64,000 nt of DNA, from NCBI RefSeq assembly GCF_006716765.1, contig NZ_VFPO01000001.1, forward strand, positions 3,782,001-3,846,000, written 5' to 3'. Position numbers and translations under genes: made by a program. Shown here piece after piece: positions 53,613 through 61,445 of this stretch. Origin of the DNA: Actinomadura hallensis. GTDB taxonomy: Bacteria; Actinomycetota; Actinomycetes; Streptosporangiales; Streptosporangiaceae. Position 1 is the stretch's first letter. The number at the start of each line of letters is the position of its first letter. Under the pieces are notes generated by a model, which saw nothing but the letters and a program-made list of their open reading frames with translations, searched no databases and was not told where the DNA came from.

Positions 53613-54545
53613 CTACAGGTCGAGGACTAGTTCGGGGGTTCGGGATCGGGAGACGCAGAGCAGCATCGAGGCGTTCGAGGCCCGTTCCTCGTCGGTGAGC
53701 AGGAAGTCCCGGTGGTCGGGCACCCCGGCCAGCACCCGGGTCTCACAGGTGCCGCAGATTCCCTCCTCGCACGAGGAGGGCACGTCGATGCCGTCCCGCC
53801 GCAGCGTCTCCAGGACGGACACGCCCGGACGCACCGTCAGGCGGCGCGTGCCGCACAGCACGTCGAACGGCTCGTCCGCGGAGGCGTCCGCCGGCCGGGA
53901 CGGCTCGGGCGCGCGGAACCGTTCCACGCGCAGCCGCGACGGATCGTCCAGCGCTTCCTTGACGGCCGCCAGGAGCGGTTCAGGGCCGCAGCAGTACACC
54001 AGGGCGTCCGCCGGGAGCTCCCGGAGATATCCCTCCAGGTCGGGACGGCCGCCGGAGACGTCGTCCGCGTGCAGGGTCACCGGGCCGAGTGCGCCGACCC
54101 GGTCCGCGAAGGCCATGCTCGCCCGGGACCGGCCGCAGTAGAGCAGCCTCCACGCGGCTCCGCGGGCGTGCAGCGCCTCGACCATCGCCGCGATCGGGGT
54201 GATCCCGATGCCGCCGGCGATGAGCCCGTACGCGGGGGCGTCCTCCAGCGCGAAGGTGTTCCTGGGCCCGTCCACCTCGAGGAACTCGCCGACCCGCAGC
54301 CGGTCGTGCACCCACGCGCTGCCGCCCCGGGAGGCCTGGTCGCGCTGGACGGCCACCGTGTACCGGCGGCGGTCGGCGGGGTCCCCGCACAGCGAGTACT
54401 CCCGCGCCATCCCGTTGGGCAGGTGGAGCGTCAGGTGCGCCCCGGGCTCCCAGGCCGGCAGTTCGGCCCCGGCCGGGTCGGCGAACACCAGCTCGACGAC
54501 GCCCTCGGCGAGCCAGGTGGTGCGGATCAGACGCAGCCGCGCCAT
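53613..54545 (-). CDS. PDR/VanB family oxidoreductase (Rieske oxygenase reductase)
   Basis: A 310-aa iron-sulfur flavoprotein. REYSLCGDP (flavin), LIAGGIGITPIAAM and YCCGPEPLL (nucleotide) are followed by a C-terminal plant-type [2Fe-2S] domain with CEEGICGTC and a Cys in LLCVSRS. It transfers electrons from NAD(P)H to the Rieske oxygenase two genes downstream. It is about half identical by eye to the reductase at 25472. The gene starts 2 bases after the cupin gene's stop. Confidence 0.94.
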   Translation of the reverse strand: MARLRLIRTTWLAEGVVELVFADPAGAELPAWEPGAHLTLHLPNGMAREYSLCGDPADRRRYTVAVQRDQASRGGSAWVHDRLRVGEFLEVDGPRNTFALEDAPAYGLIAGGIGITPIAAMVEALHARGAAWRLLYCGRSRASMAFADRVGALGPVTLHADDVSGGRPDLEGYLRELPADALVYCCGPEPLLAAVKEALDDPSRLRVERFRAPEPSRPADASADEPFDVLCGTRRLTVRPGVSVLETLRRDGIDVPSSCEEGICGTCETRVLAGVPDHRDFLLTDEERASNASMLLCVSRSRTPELVLDL

Positions 54546-54547
54546 GG

Positions 54548-55069
54548 TCAGTCTCGGGTGATGCCGTGCACGGCCGACGTGGGCGGGTAGGTGGGCAGCT
54601 GCGGCTTGGCCGCACCGATGATCACGCAGAACAGCGCGTCGTCGTCGCCGACGTTGCGCAGGCTGCGCGGCACCCCGGCCGGCACCCGGATGAGGTCCCG
54701 GTAGCCGAGGGTCCTGCTGGCGGTCCTGGTGCCGTCCTCGGGGTCGTGGACGGTGACCTCCAGCGTCCCCTCAAGGACGAAGAAGACCTCCTCCGCGTCG
54801 TGGTGGGTGTGCTCGGGCCCGACCGCTCCGGCCGGCAGCCGCATGTTGGAGAAGGTGAAGTGCTCGGCGGGCAGGATCCGCCGGTCGTCCTCGTGGTTCC
54901 CGGTGGCCCCCGAGCCGATGTAGCGGATCTGCGCGCGGCGGAACTGGTCGCCGGCCTTCGCCTGGAAGGCCAGGGTGTCCCAGTCCTCGCGCCGGCTCTC
55001 CCGTGCGGCGATGCAGGAGTCGATCAGTTGTTCCAGATCCACTCCGGCGGACACGCCTCCAGCTGCCAT
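54548..55069 (-). CDS. Cupin domain-containing protein
   Basis: A 173-aa protein with a single cupin barrel. The first metal motif is PEHTHHDAEEVFFVLEG (about residues 84-100, two His and a Glu) and the second is IRVPAGVPRSLRNVG, where the usual His is Arg/Ser. It is the first gene of the 9-kb aromatic operon. Cupins here may be dioxygenases, isomerases or substrate sensors; no reaction can be assigned. Two MarR-type palindromes lie 31 and 55 bases upstream. Confidence 0.9.
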   Translation of the reverse strand: MAAGGVSAGVDLEQLIDSCIAARESRREDWDTLAFQAKAGDQFRRAQIRYIGSGATGNHEDDRRILPAEHFTFSNMRLPAGAVGPEHTHHDAEEVFFVLEGTLEVTVHDPEDGTRTASRTLGYRDLIRVPAGVPRSLRNVGDDDALFCVIIGAAKPQLPTYPPTSAVHGITRD

Positions 55070-55099
55070 GGAGCTTCCTCTCTGTGAGCAGCGAAATTT

Positions 55100-55115
55100 A
55101 TCTGAGGGCTAAGAT
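55100..55115. promoter_or_regulatory. MarR-type operator, imperfect copy
   Basis: ATCTGAGGGCTAAGAT has ATCT/AGAT ends and the CTAAG half-site. It lies 31 bases upstream of the cupin gene that begins the aromatic operon. Confidence 0.55.
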
Positions 55116-55123
55116 TTCCGTCA

Positions 55124-55137
55124 TCTTAGGCCTAAGA
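55124..55137. promoter_or_regulatory. MarR-type operator, perfect palindrome
   Basis: TCTTAGGCCTAAGA is a perfect 14-base palindrome in the divergent gap between the cupin operon and marR, well placed to repress both. Confidence 0.7.
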
Positions 55138-55205
55138 GACTTCCGCTGACAAGGGGAGTCCGCCGGAGGGGGCGGTGGCACAGGCGCCGGACGACTAGGA
55201 TCTTC

Positions 55206-55217
55206 CTTAGCGCTCAG
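55206..55217. promoter_or_regulatory. MarR-type operator near the marR start
   Basis: CTTAGCGCTCAG, one mismatch from a CTTAG-NN-CTAAG palindrome, 16 bases before the marR start codon; it suggests autorepression. Confidence 0.5.
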
Positions 55218-55232
55218 AGAAAGAAGGCGACG

Positions 55233-55775
55233 ATGTCACGCAAGGCCACGGGCCGGCCGGACGCGGTGGACATGATCCTGGAGCAGTGGCAGCGGGAACG
55301 CCCCGACATGGACGTCTCCCCGCTGGCGGTGTTCGGCCGCCTGCACCGCAGCTACCTGCGGTACACCGCGCTGCTGAACGAGGTCTTCGAGCGGCACGAC
55401 CTCAACATGGCCGCCTTCGACGTGCTCGCCACGCTGCGCCGGTCGGGCCCGCCCTACCGCCGGACGGCGGGGGAACTCGCGGCGATCTCCCTCGTCAGCA
55501 CCGGCGGCGTGACCCTGCGCCTGGACCGGCTGGAGAAGGCCGGACTGATCATCAGGGAGCGCGACCCCGAGGACCGGCGGGTCGTCTACGCGCGGCTGAC
55601 CGACCACGGCATGAACGTCACCGACCGCGTCGTCGAGGAGCACTTCGCCAACGAGCGCCGGATGCTGGCCGGGCTGTCGGAGACCGAGCGCAGGCAGCTC
55701 GCCCGGCTGCTCGCCAAGCTCGAGCACTCGCTGGAGGTCGTCGAGACGACCGCGCCCGCGACCGACGCGGTCTGA
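55233..55775 (+). CDS. MarR family transcriptional regulator
   Basis: A 180-aa winged-helix repressor. The recognition region is AAFDVLATLRRSGPPYRRTAG with the wing RDPEDRRVVYARLTDHG, both hallmarks of the family. GAAGG precedes the ATG. It is divergent from the aromatic operon and convergent with the aldehyde dehydrogenase. Palindromes of the CTTAG-NN-CTAAG type occur at its own promoter, the cupin promoter and the aldehyde dehydrogenase promoter. It is therefore very likely the regulator of the 45.9-57.3 kb pathway, with an aromatic compound or its CoA ester as inducer. Confidence 0.95.
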   Translation: MSRKATGRPDAVDMILEQWQRERPDMDVSPLAVFGRLHRSYLRYTALLNEVFERHDLNMAAFDVLATLRRSGPPYRRTAGELAAISLVSTGGVTLRLDRLEKAGLIIRERDPEDRRVVYARLTDHGMNVTDRVVEEHFANERRMLAGLSETERRQLARLLAKLEHSLEVVETTAPATDAV

Positions 55776-55779
55776 CCCG

Positions 55780-55840
55780 CGTCCCGCGGAAGCGCCCCGC
55801 CGAAGCGCCGCGCCCCGCGGAAACGCCGCGCCCCGCGGAC
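55780..55840. repeat. GC-rich tandem repeat, 16-18 bp period
   Basis: CGCCGCGCCCCGCGGA occurs at 55806-55821 and 55824-55839, with a degenerate earlier copy near 55788. It fills the gap between the convergent marR and aldehyde dehydrogenase genes and may act as a terminator through its self-complementary CCGCGG cores. Confidence 0.6.
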
Positions 55841-55845
55841 GCGGC

Positions 55846-57324
55846 TCAGCCCGCCCACGGCAGCGGCCGCTCGTCCAACCCCCAGTAGACGCTCTTCTGC
55901 CGCATGTAGGCGAGGATGCCGTCGCGTCCCTTCTCCCGCCCGATCCCGCTCTGCTTCATGCCGCCGAACGGCGTCGAGATGCTGAACTGCTTGTAGGTGT
56001 TGATCCACACCGTGCCGGCCTCGATCCTGCGCGCCACCCGCCACGCCGTCCGGTAGTCGCGGGTCCACAGCCCGCACGCCAGCCCGTACACGGTGTCGTT
56101 GGCCTGCGCGACCAGATCGTCCTCGTCCCGGAAGGGCAGCGCGACGAGCACCGGACCGAAGATCTCTTCCTGGCAGGTCGCCGCGCTGTTCGGCAGCCCG
56201 TCGAGGATCGTCGGCAGGTAGTACGCCCCGCCGTCGTAGACGCCGCCCTCCGGGACGCGGCCGCCGCAGAGCACGCGCGCCCCCTCGTCCCGCGCCCGGT
56301 CGACCATCGCCGCCACCCGGTCGCGATGCGCACGCGTCACCAGCGGTGCGACCTGCGTTTCCGGGTCGGCGCCCGGCCCGACCCGCAGCTTCTCGGTGCG
56401 CCGCACCAGCTCGTCCAGAACACGGTCATAGACGTCGGCGTGGATGAACACCCTGGAGCCCGCGACGCAGCTCTGACCGGACGAGGAGAAGATCCCGAAC
56501 AGCAGCCCCGCCACCGCCTGTTCGAGATCGGCGTCGGGGAACACGATCGTCGGCGACTTGCCGCCCAGTTCCAGCGACACGGGCATGATCTTCTCGGCGG
56601 CGACGGCCCCGATCCTGCGGCCGGTGTCCGTGCCGCCGGTGAACGACACCTTGCCGACGCCGGGATGCCGGACGATCGCCTCCCCGGTCACCCGGCCGGG
56701 CCCGGGAAGCACCGAGACGAGCCCGGCGGGCAGCCCCGACTCCATGATCAGGCGGCCGAGTGCGAGCGACACCAGCGGCGTCCACTCCGCGGGCTTCAGC
56801 ACGACCCCGTTGCCGCCGGCGAGGGCCGGCGCGATCTTCTGCGCGTCGCTGGCGATGGGCGAGTTCCACGGCGTGATCGCGCCCACGACGCCGATCGGCT
56901 CGTGCACGCTCATGGTCAGGTAGGGCCCGCGCGGCGGGGTGAGCGCGTCCTCCATCGTCTCCAGCGCGGCCGCGAAATAGCGGAACGTGCCCTCGGCGCT
57001 GGCCACGAGCGCCCGCGTCTCGTTGATCGACTTCCCGGTGTCGGCCGTCTGCAGCCTCGCCAGTTCCCCGGCCCGCCCGGCGATGCCGTCGGCGATGGCG
57101 GTGAGGTACCGCGCCCTCTCGTGCGGCGGCATGGACCGCCAGTGCGGATCGGCCGCCGCCTCGGCCGCCCCGGCCACGGCGTCGGCGACGTCCCCGGCGT
57201 CGGCGCCGTGCAGCCGCGCCAGCACCTCGCCGGTGGCGGGATCGCTGGTCTCCAGCGCCGCGCCGGCGCCCCTGCGCCAGACGCCGGCCACCAGGATCTC
57301 GTCATCGAAGGATTCGCCTGCCAC
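55846..57324 (-). CDS. Aldehyde dehydrogenase family protein
   Basis: A 492-aa NAD(P)+-dependent dehydrogenase with TPWNSP, FTGGTDTGRRIG, the Glu in LELGGKSPTIV and the Cys in SSGQSCVAGSR. It resembles the betaine/hydroxymuconic semialdehyde dehydrogenase branch. An aldehyde-oxidising step is expected in a meta-cleavage pathway, so it probably belongs to it although it lies on the far side of marR. The start is GTG 57324. A CTTAG-CA-CTAAG palindrome lies 48 bases upstream. Confidence 0.95.
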   Translation of the reverse strand: MAGESFDDEILVAGVWRRGAGAALETSDPATGEVLARLHGADAGDVADAVAGAAEAAADPHWRSMPPHERARYLTAIADGIAGRAGELARLQTADTGKSINETRALVASAEGTFRYFAAALETMEDALTPPRGPYLTMSVHEPIGVVGAITPWNSPIASDAQKIAPALAGGNGVVLKPAEWTPLVSLALGRLIMESGLPAGLVSVLPGPGRVTGEAIVRHPGVGKVSFTGGTDTGRRIGAVAAEKIMPVSLELGGKSPTIVFPDADLEQAVAGLLFGIFSSSGQSCVAGSRVFIHADVYDRVLDELVRRTEKLRVGPGADPETQVAPLVTRAHRDRVAAMVDRARDEGARVLCGGRVPEGGVYDGGAYYLPTILDGLPNSAATCQEEIFGPVLVALPFRDEDDLVAQANDTVYGLACGLWTRDYRTAWRVARRIEAGTVWINTYKQFSISTPFGGMKQSGIGREKGRDGILAYMRQKSVYWGLDERPLPWAG

Positions 57325-57371
57325 ACTCGCCTCCCCGAGGCACCATGGACGCTCCGACCATCAGAGAAAAC

Positions 57372-57383
57372 CTTAGCACTAAG
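57372..57383. promoter_or_regulatory. MarR-type operator upstream of aldehyde dehydrogenase
   Basis: CTTAGCACTAAG has perfect CTTAG/CTAAG half-sites and the same spacing as the marR-region palindrome. Confidence 0.65.
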
Positions 57384-57523
57384 TTTCTTTGCGGTAAGGC
57401 GACTACGCGCGGCGATGCGGACGCACCGGGCCGGGCGGCGAGCGGTCGTCCAGCGCGGACGCCGCGGCCGACCCTGCACTGCCGCGGGTGAGCGAAAGCA
57501 CAGTGTTGATCACCACATCGGCT

Positions 57524-57546
57524 AATCGGACTTTCTGACTCCGATT
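57524..57546. promoter_or_regulatory. Putative Rrf2/NsrR operator
   Basis: AATCGGA (57524-57530) and TCCGATT (57540-57546) form a 7-bp inverted repeat spaced by 9 bases, ending 16 bases before the regulator start codon, which fits autoregulation of the nsrR-hmp operon. Confidence 0.55.
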
Positions 57547-57562
57547 TAATTATGATCATGCC

Positions 57563-58021
57563 GTGTACTTGACTCAGTCGACCGATCTGGCCCTGCGGGT
57601 GCTGATGCTGCTCGGCGCCCGGAACCAGCGCAGGTCCGCGGCGGATCTGGCCGAGCGCCTGCGCGTGGCGCCCCAGCACATGGCGAAGATCGTGCAGCGG
57701 CTCCGCGGGCACGGCCTCGTCCGGACGACCCGGGGCCGGGGCGGCGGGGTCGTCCTCGGCGACGGGGTGCTCGAGCGTTCCGTGGGCGAGATCGTCCGGG
57801 CCCTGGAGGGCCCCGGCGAGGCCGTCGACTGCGAGCGTCCGCCGTGCCCGCTGCGCGACGGGTGCCGCCTGCGCGGCGCGCTGCGGACGGCCCAGGAGGC
57901 GTTCCTCGCCTCGCTGGATCAAGTGCGGCTCCATGAGCTGGTGACCGGTCCCCCCGAACCGGTCCTGCTCTCCCTGGCGCTGCCGAGCCCGGCCGCGTCT
58001 CCCCCACCGGAAGGACCCTGA
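57563..58021 (+). CDS. nsrR: Rrf2 family transcriptional regulator, NsrR-like
   Basis: A 152-aa iron-sulfur repressor. The N-terminus MYLTQSTDLALRVLMLLG and the winged HTH (SAADLAERLRVAPQHMAKIV) are standard for NsrR. Three Cys in DCERPPCPLRDGCRLRG are the cluster ligands. NsrR loses its cluster on reaction with nitric oxide and releases its targets. The next gene, a flavohaemoglobin, is the classic target, and the two are joined by a TGATG overlap. The start is GTG 57563. The symbol rests on this pairing. Confidence 0.9.
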   Translation: MYLTQSTDLALRVLMLLGARNQRRSAADLAERLRVAPQHMAKIVQRLRGHGLVRTTRGRGGGVVLGDGVLERSVGEIVRALEGPGEAVDCERPPCPLRDGCRLRGALRTAQEAFLASLDQVRLHELVTGPPEPVLLSLALPSPAASPPPEGP

Positions 58022-59214
58022 TGCTCTCCTCCGACCACGCCGCCATAGTGCGGAGCACGCTCCCCGCGGTCGGCGCCCGCGGCACCGAGATCACCGGCCG
58101 GTTCTACTCCGCCATGTTCGCCGCGCATCCCGAGCTGCGGCACCTGTTCAACCAGGGCAACCAGGCGAACGGCGAGCAGCGCCGGGCGCTCGCCGGCTCG
58201 GTCGCCGCGTTCGCCGAGCACCTGGTCTCCCCCGACTCCGCCACGCCGTTCCAGCAGATGCTGTCGCGGATCGCGCACAAGCACGCCTCGCTCGGCGTCC
58301 GCCCCGAGCAGTACACGATCGTCGGGCGGCACCTCCTGGACGCGGTGGCCGACGTGCTCGGCGACGCGGTGACCCCGCAGGTGCACGCGGCCTGGTCGGA
58401 GGTGTACTGGCTGTTCGCGACGCTGCTCATCGCCGAGGAGGCGCGGCTCTACCGGGACGCGGCGTGCGATCCGGCGGCGCCGTACCGGCCGTGGCGGGTC
58501 GTGGAGCGGCGGCCCGAGGCCGAGGACGCGGTCTCGTTCGTGCTGGCGCCCGCCGACGGGGGAGCCGTTCCCGCGCACCGTCCCGGCCAGTACGTCACGG
58601 TCGCCGTGACGCTGCCGGACGGCCTGCGCCAGCCCCGCCAGTACACGCTGTCCCGCGCGGCGGGCGACACGGCGCAGATCACGGTCCGCCGGGTGCGCGA
58701 CGAGCGCGCACCGGACGGGCTCGTCTCCAACCATCTCTTCGACCACGCGCAGGTCGGGGAGGAGCTCCTGCTGTCCCGTCCGTTCGGCGACGTCTTCCTG
58801 GAGGACGACGAGGACCCGCTCGTCCTGATCAGCGCGGGCATCGGCATCACCCCGGCCGCCGCGATGATCGACCACCTGGCGACGGCGGACCCGGACCGTC
58901 CCGTCCTCGCCGTCCACGCCGACCGGAGCCCGCGCACCCACGCGCTGCGCGAGCAGATCGCCGCCGCGGGCGCCCGGATGACCGGCTTCCGGCAGCTGAC
59001 CTGGTACGAGGACCCCGGCGGCATCGGCCTCTCGGCGGACGTCCGGCCCGGCCGGATCGACGTGTCCGCGCTGCCGCTGCCGGACAAGGCCCGCGTGTTC
59101 ATGTGCGGCCCGCTGCCGTTCATGCGGCAGATCCGGCGGGACCTGCACGCCGCGGGCGTCTCCGACGAGCGCATCCGCTACGAGGTGTTCGGCCCCGACC
59201 TCTGGCTCCGCTGA
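58021..59214 (+). CDS. hmp: Flavohaemoglobin, nitric oxide dioxygenase
   Basis: A 397-aa cytoplasmic enzyme that converts NO and O2 to nitrate with NAD(P)H. The globin domain spans about residues 1-140 (FYSAMFAAHPELRHLFNQ, and the proximal His in IAHKHASLGV). The FAD domain has RQYTLSRAAG and the NAD domain has LISAGIGITPAAAM and FMCGPLPFM. The length is right for Hmp. The ATG shares a base with the TGA of the NsrR-like gene, so regulator and enzyme are co-translated. Confidence 0.96.
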   Translation: MLSSDHAAIVRSTLPAVGARGTEITGRFYSAMFAAHPELRHLFNQGNQANGEQRRALAGSVAAFAEHLVSPDSATPFQQMLSRIAHKHASLGVRPEQYTIVGRHLLDAVADVLGDAVTPQVHAAWSEVYWLFATLLIAEEARLYRDAACDPAAPYRPWRVVERRPEAEDAVSFVLAPADGGAVPAHRPGQYVTVAVTLPDGLRQPRQYTLSRAAGDTAQITVRRVRDERAPDGLVSNHLFDHAQVGEELLLSRPFGDVFLEDDEDPLVLISAGIGITPAAAMIDHLATADPDRPVLAVHADRSPRTHALREQIAAAGARMTGFRQLTWYEDPGGIGLSADVRPGRIDVSALPLPDKARVFMCGPLPFMRQIRRDLHAAGVSDERIRYEVFGPDLWLR

Positions 59215-59300
59215 CCCGCCCCGGATCGGGGCGCGCGGCTCTCCGCACCGCGGATCGACGCGACGTCTCGCTCTTGCGGTGCACCCGGCACAGGGGCTGT

Positions 59301-59322
59301 TAATGCGAAGAAGTTCGCGTTA
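59301..59322. promoter_or_regulatory. Putative operator of the TetR gene at 59356
   Basis: TAATGCGAA-N4-TTCGCGTTA is an inverted repeat with one mismatch in nine pairs, 33 bases before the ATG. This size and position are typical of a TetR autoregulatory site. Confidence 0.6.
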
Positions 59323-59355
59323 CCGCGTGACGTGCCCCACAGAGAGGGGCGTCCC

Positions 59356-59988
59356 ATGGGGGTGAAGCCGCGCGCGACGGGGGCCGTGCGTCCCGGCGGC
59401 CGGACGGCGCGGACCCGTGCGGCGGTGCTGGCCGCGACCCAGGAGGAACTGGAGGCCGCCGGGTACGCCGGACTCACCCTGGAGAAGGTGACCGAGCGTT
59501 CGGGCGTGCATCTGGCCACGCCGTACCGGCGGTGGCGGACGGTCGAGGGACTCGTCGTCGACCTGCTGACCGAAATGGGCAGGAACGAGATCCCGATCCC
59601 GGACACCGGCTCGTTGAAGGACGACCTCGGGGCGCTCGCGCTGGAGATCGCCGCCCTGTACCGGCAGCCCAGGGCGCGGGCGCTCGTCGAGGGCGTCGTG
59701 ACCGCCGCGCTCCGGTCCCCCGAGGCGTCCACCGCCTGGGCGGCGGTGATCGCCGAGCGCAACCGCCTCGCGTCCCGGATCGTCGACCGGGCCGTGGAAC
59801 GCGGCGAACTCCCGCCGGGAACCGACGGCGCCGCGGTGAGCGGCGCCGTCGGCGCGCCCATCTACTACCGCCTGCTCGTCGCCCGCGGACCGGAGGACGA
59901 CGAGGTCGCCGAGCGCGCCGCCGCGGCCGCGTACGCCGCCGCCCTCAGCGGCGTCTTCACCCCGGCCGACCCCCCTGGCCCTCCGTAG
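59356..59988 (+). CDS. TetR/AcrR family transcriptional regulator
   Basis: A 210-aa repressor. Its HTH is GLTLEKVTERSGVHLATPYRRW (about residues 43-64), followed by an all-helical ligand domain. The ATG at 59356 has GAGAGGGG upstream; a GTG eight codons earlier is less likely. It precedes the internally deleted hydrolase on the same strand, which it probably regulated. It is unlike the two other TetR proteins in the window. Confidence 0.92.
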   Translation: MGVKPRATGAVRPGGRTARTRAAVLAATQEELEAAGYAGLTLEKVTERSGVHLATPYRRWRTVEGLVVDLLTEMGRNEIPIPDTGSLKDDLGALALEIAALYRQPRARALVEGVVTAALRSPEASTAWAAVIAERNRLASRIVDRAVERGELPPGTDGAAVSGAVGAPIYYRLLVARGPEDDEVAERAAAAAYAAALSGVFTPADPPGPP

Positions 59989-60027
59989 GCCGCGGCCCAC
60001 CCGCCGCACCAGCGAAAGGATCCGCCA

Positions 60028-60312
60028 ATGCGCCAGGACATCGAGTTCGTCTCGGCAGGGCCGACCCTCCGCGGATGGCTCTACACCCCGGACGACGCCT
60101 CCTCGGGCGGGCACGTGCTCGTCGTCGCCCAGCACGACATCCTCACCCACAGCGACCTGGCCTTCGCCGCCTACGAGCGGGCCCTCCACCCCAAGCAGCT
60201 CGTCACCCTGCCCGGCGGCCACTTCGTCGTCTGCAACCGGGAGTTCAAGACCGTGCTCGCCCACATGACCGAGTTCTTCCTCCGGCATCTCGGTCCCCGG
60301 CCGGCCGCCTGA
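60028..60312 (+). pseudogene. Alpha/beta hydrolase, internally deleted
   Basis: A 94-residue remnant. The start (MRQDIEFVSAGPTLRGWLYT) is the N-terminus of a peptidase S15/CocE-like alpha/beta hydrolase. It jumps to SGGHVLVVA, which in full-length relatives follows the nucleophile elbow. It then jumps to QHDILTHSDLAFAAYERALH, the region of the acid residue, and ends with the His segment TLPGGHFVVC. About 170-200 central residues, including the nucleophile, are missing without a frameshift. It follows the TetR gene by 39 bases and has an AAAGGA ribosome site. Confidence 0.75.
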
Positions 60313-60382
60313 ATCTCCGCTCGGCCCGCACGCCGGGACGGCGTTCGGGTTCGCCCGCCGCGGCGACCCGGCCTGCGAGCGG

Positions 60383-61228
60383 TCATCCGGCGGGGTTCGG
60401 CGTGATCGCGACCGTGCAGGGGGCGTGCTTCAGCAGCGCGTCGCTCGTCGCCCCCAGGGACAGCCTTTCGACCGCGCCGGCGCCGCGGGCGCCCACCACC
60501 GTCAGCGTGGCGTCCTCGGCGGCCTCGAACAGCGCCTCCCGCGGCGACTTCAGCACCAGCGAGGTCGTGGCCTGGACGCGGGGGTACTTCACCAGCCACG
60601 GGGCGACCGCCCGCTCGAGGACCGCCCCGCAGACGTGGCGCAGCTTGTCCTCGTCCCCGAACAGGGAGAGGTCCCCGCCGCGCGCCGCTCCGGGCTCCCA
60701 GCACCCGTACACCGCCCGCAGCCGCCACCCGCGCAGCGCCGCCTCCTCGAAGCCGAGCGCCAGGGCCGCGTCCGCGCCCGCCGAACCGTCCACGCCGACG
60801 ACGACGAGCCCGTTCCGCGTGGCGGCCGACCGCACGACCACGACCGGGCGTTCCGCCCGCGCCGGCACCCGGAGCGCCGCGGACCCCACGGGCATCTCGT
60901 CGGGGGCGTGGGAACCGATCACGATCAGGTCGGCGTCCCGTCCCCGGTGCACCAGCACGGCGTGGACGTTGCCCTTCTCCAGCCGCTTGCGCACGTCCAC
61001 GCCGGGGGCGAGCTCCCGCGCCAGTGCCACGCCCTGATCGAGCAGGTGCTCCCCCATCCTTCGGACGATGGCCTCCCCCTCGTAGTCGATGTGGCTGATG
61101 GGGTAGGGCCAGCGCCAGACATGGCAGACCGTGAGCGGCAGCCGGCGCAGCCGGGCCTCTTCGGCCGCCCACCGCAGGGCCCGCTCGCTGTCGCTCGTTC
61201 CGTCGTAACCGACGATCACATGGCTCAT
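60383..61228 (-). CDS. Universal stress protein, two Usp domains
   Basis: A 281-aa cytoplasmic protein with tandem Usp domains: VIVGYDGTSDSERALRWAA to SAALRVPARAERPVVVV, then VVVGVDGSAGADAALALGF to SDALLKHAPCTVAI. The ATP-binding G-x2-G-x9-G-[ST] pattern is partly kept in the second domain (GARGAGAVERLSLGATS) and altered in the first (GSHAPDEMPVGS). Usp proteins are induced by hypoxia and stress in actinomycetes, which fits a position between an NO-detoxifying operon and a P-type ATPase. Confidence 0.94.
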   Translation of the reverse strand: MSHVIVGYDGTSDSERALRWAAEEARLRRLPLTVCHVWRWPYPISHIDYEGEAIVRRMGEHLLDQGVALARELAPGVDVRKRLEKGNVHAVLVHRGRDADLIVIGSHAPDEMPVGSAALRVPARAERPVVVVRSAATRNGLVVVGVDGSAGADAALALGFEEAALRGWRLRAVYGCWEPGAARGGDLSLFGDEDKLRHVCGAVLERAVAPWLVKYPRVQATTSLVLKSPREALFEAAEDATLTVVGARGAGAVERLSLGATSDALLKHAPCTVAITPNPAG

Positions 61229-61445
61229 GACGCCTCCTCTGCTGCCCTCGCCCCCATCCCATCCCCCGAAGGGCCCCGTCCAAAGGGCCGAACGGACCCT
61301 TCTGCGAGGGACCTCCGCCGCGGCGTCAGGCGGCCGCGATCTGCGTTCCGCTCAAACGGCTGCGCTCCGCGGCTCATCCGCCCCCCGGAGGCGGCGTGAC
61401 CGCGGGCGTTCGGCCGGCGGAGGGGCGGTGCCGCGGGACGGCTCG

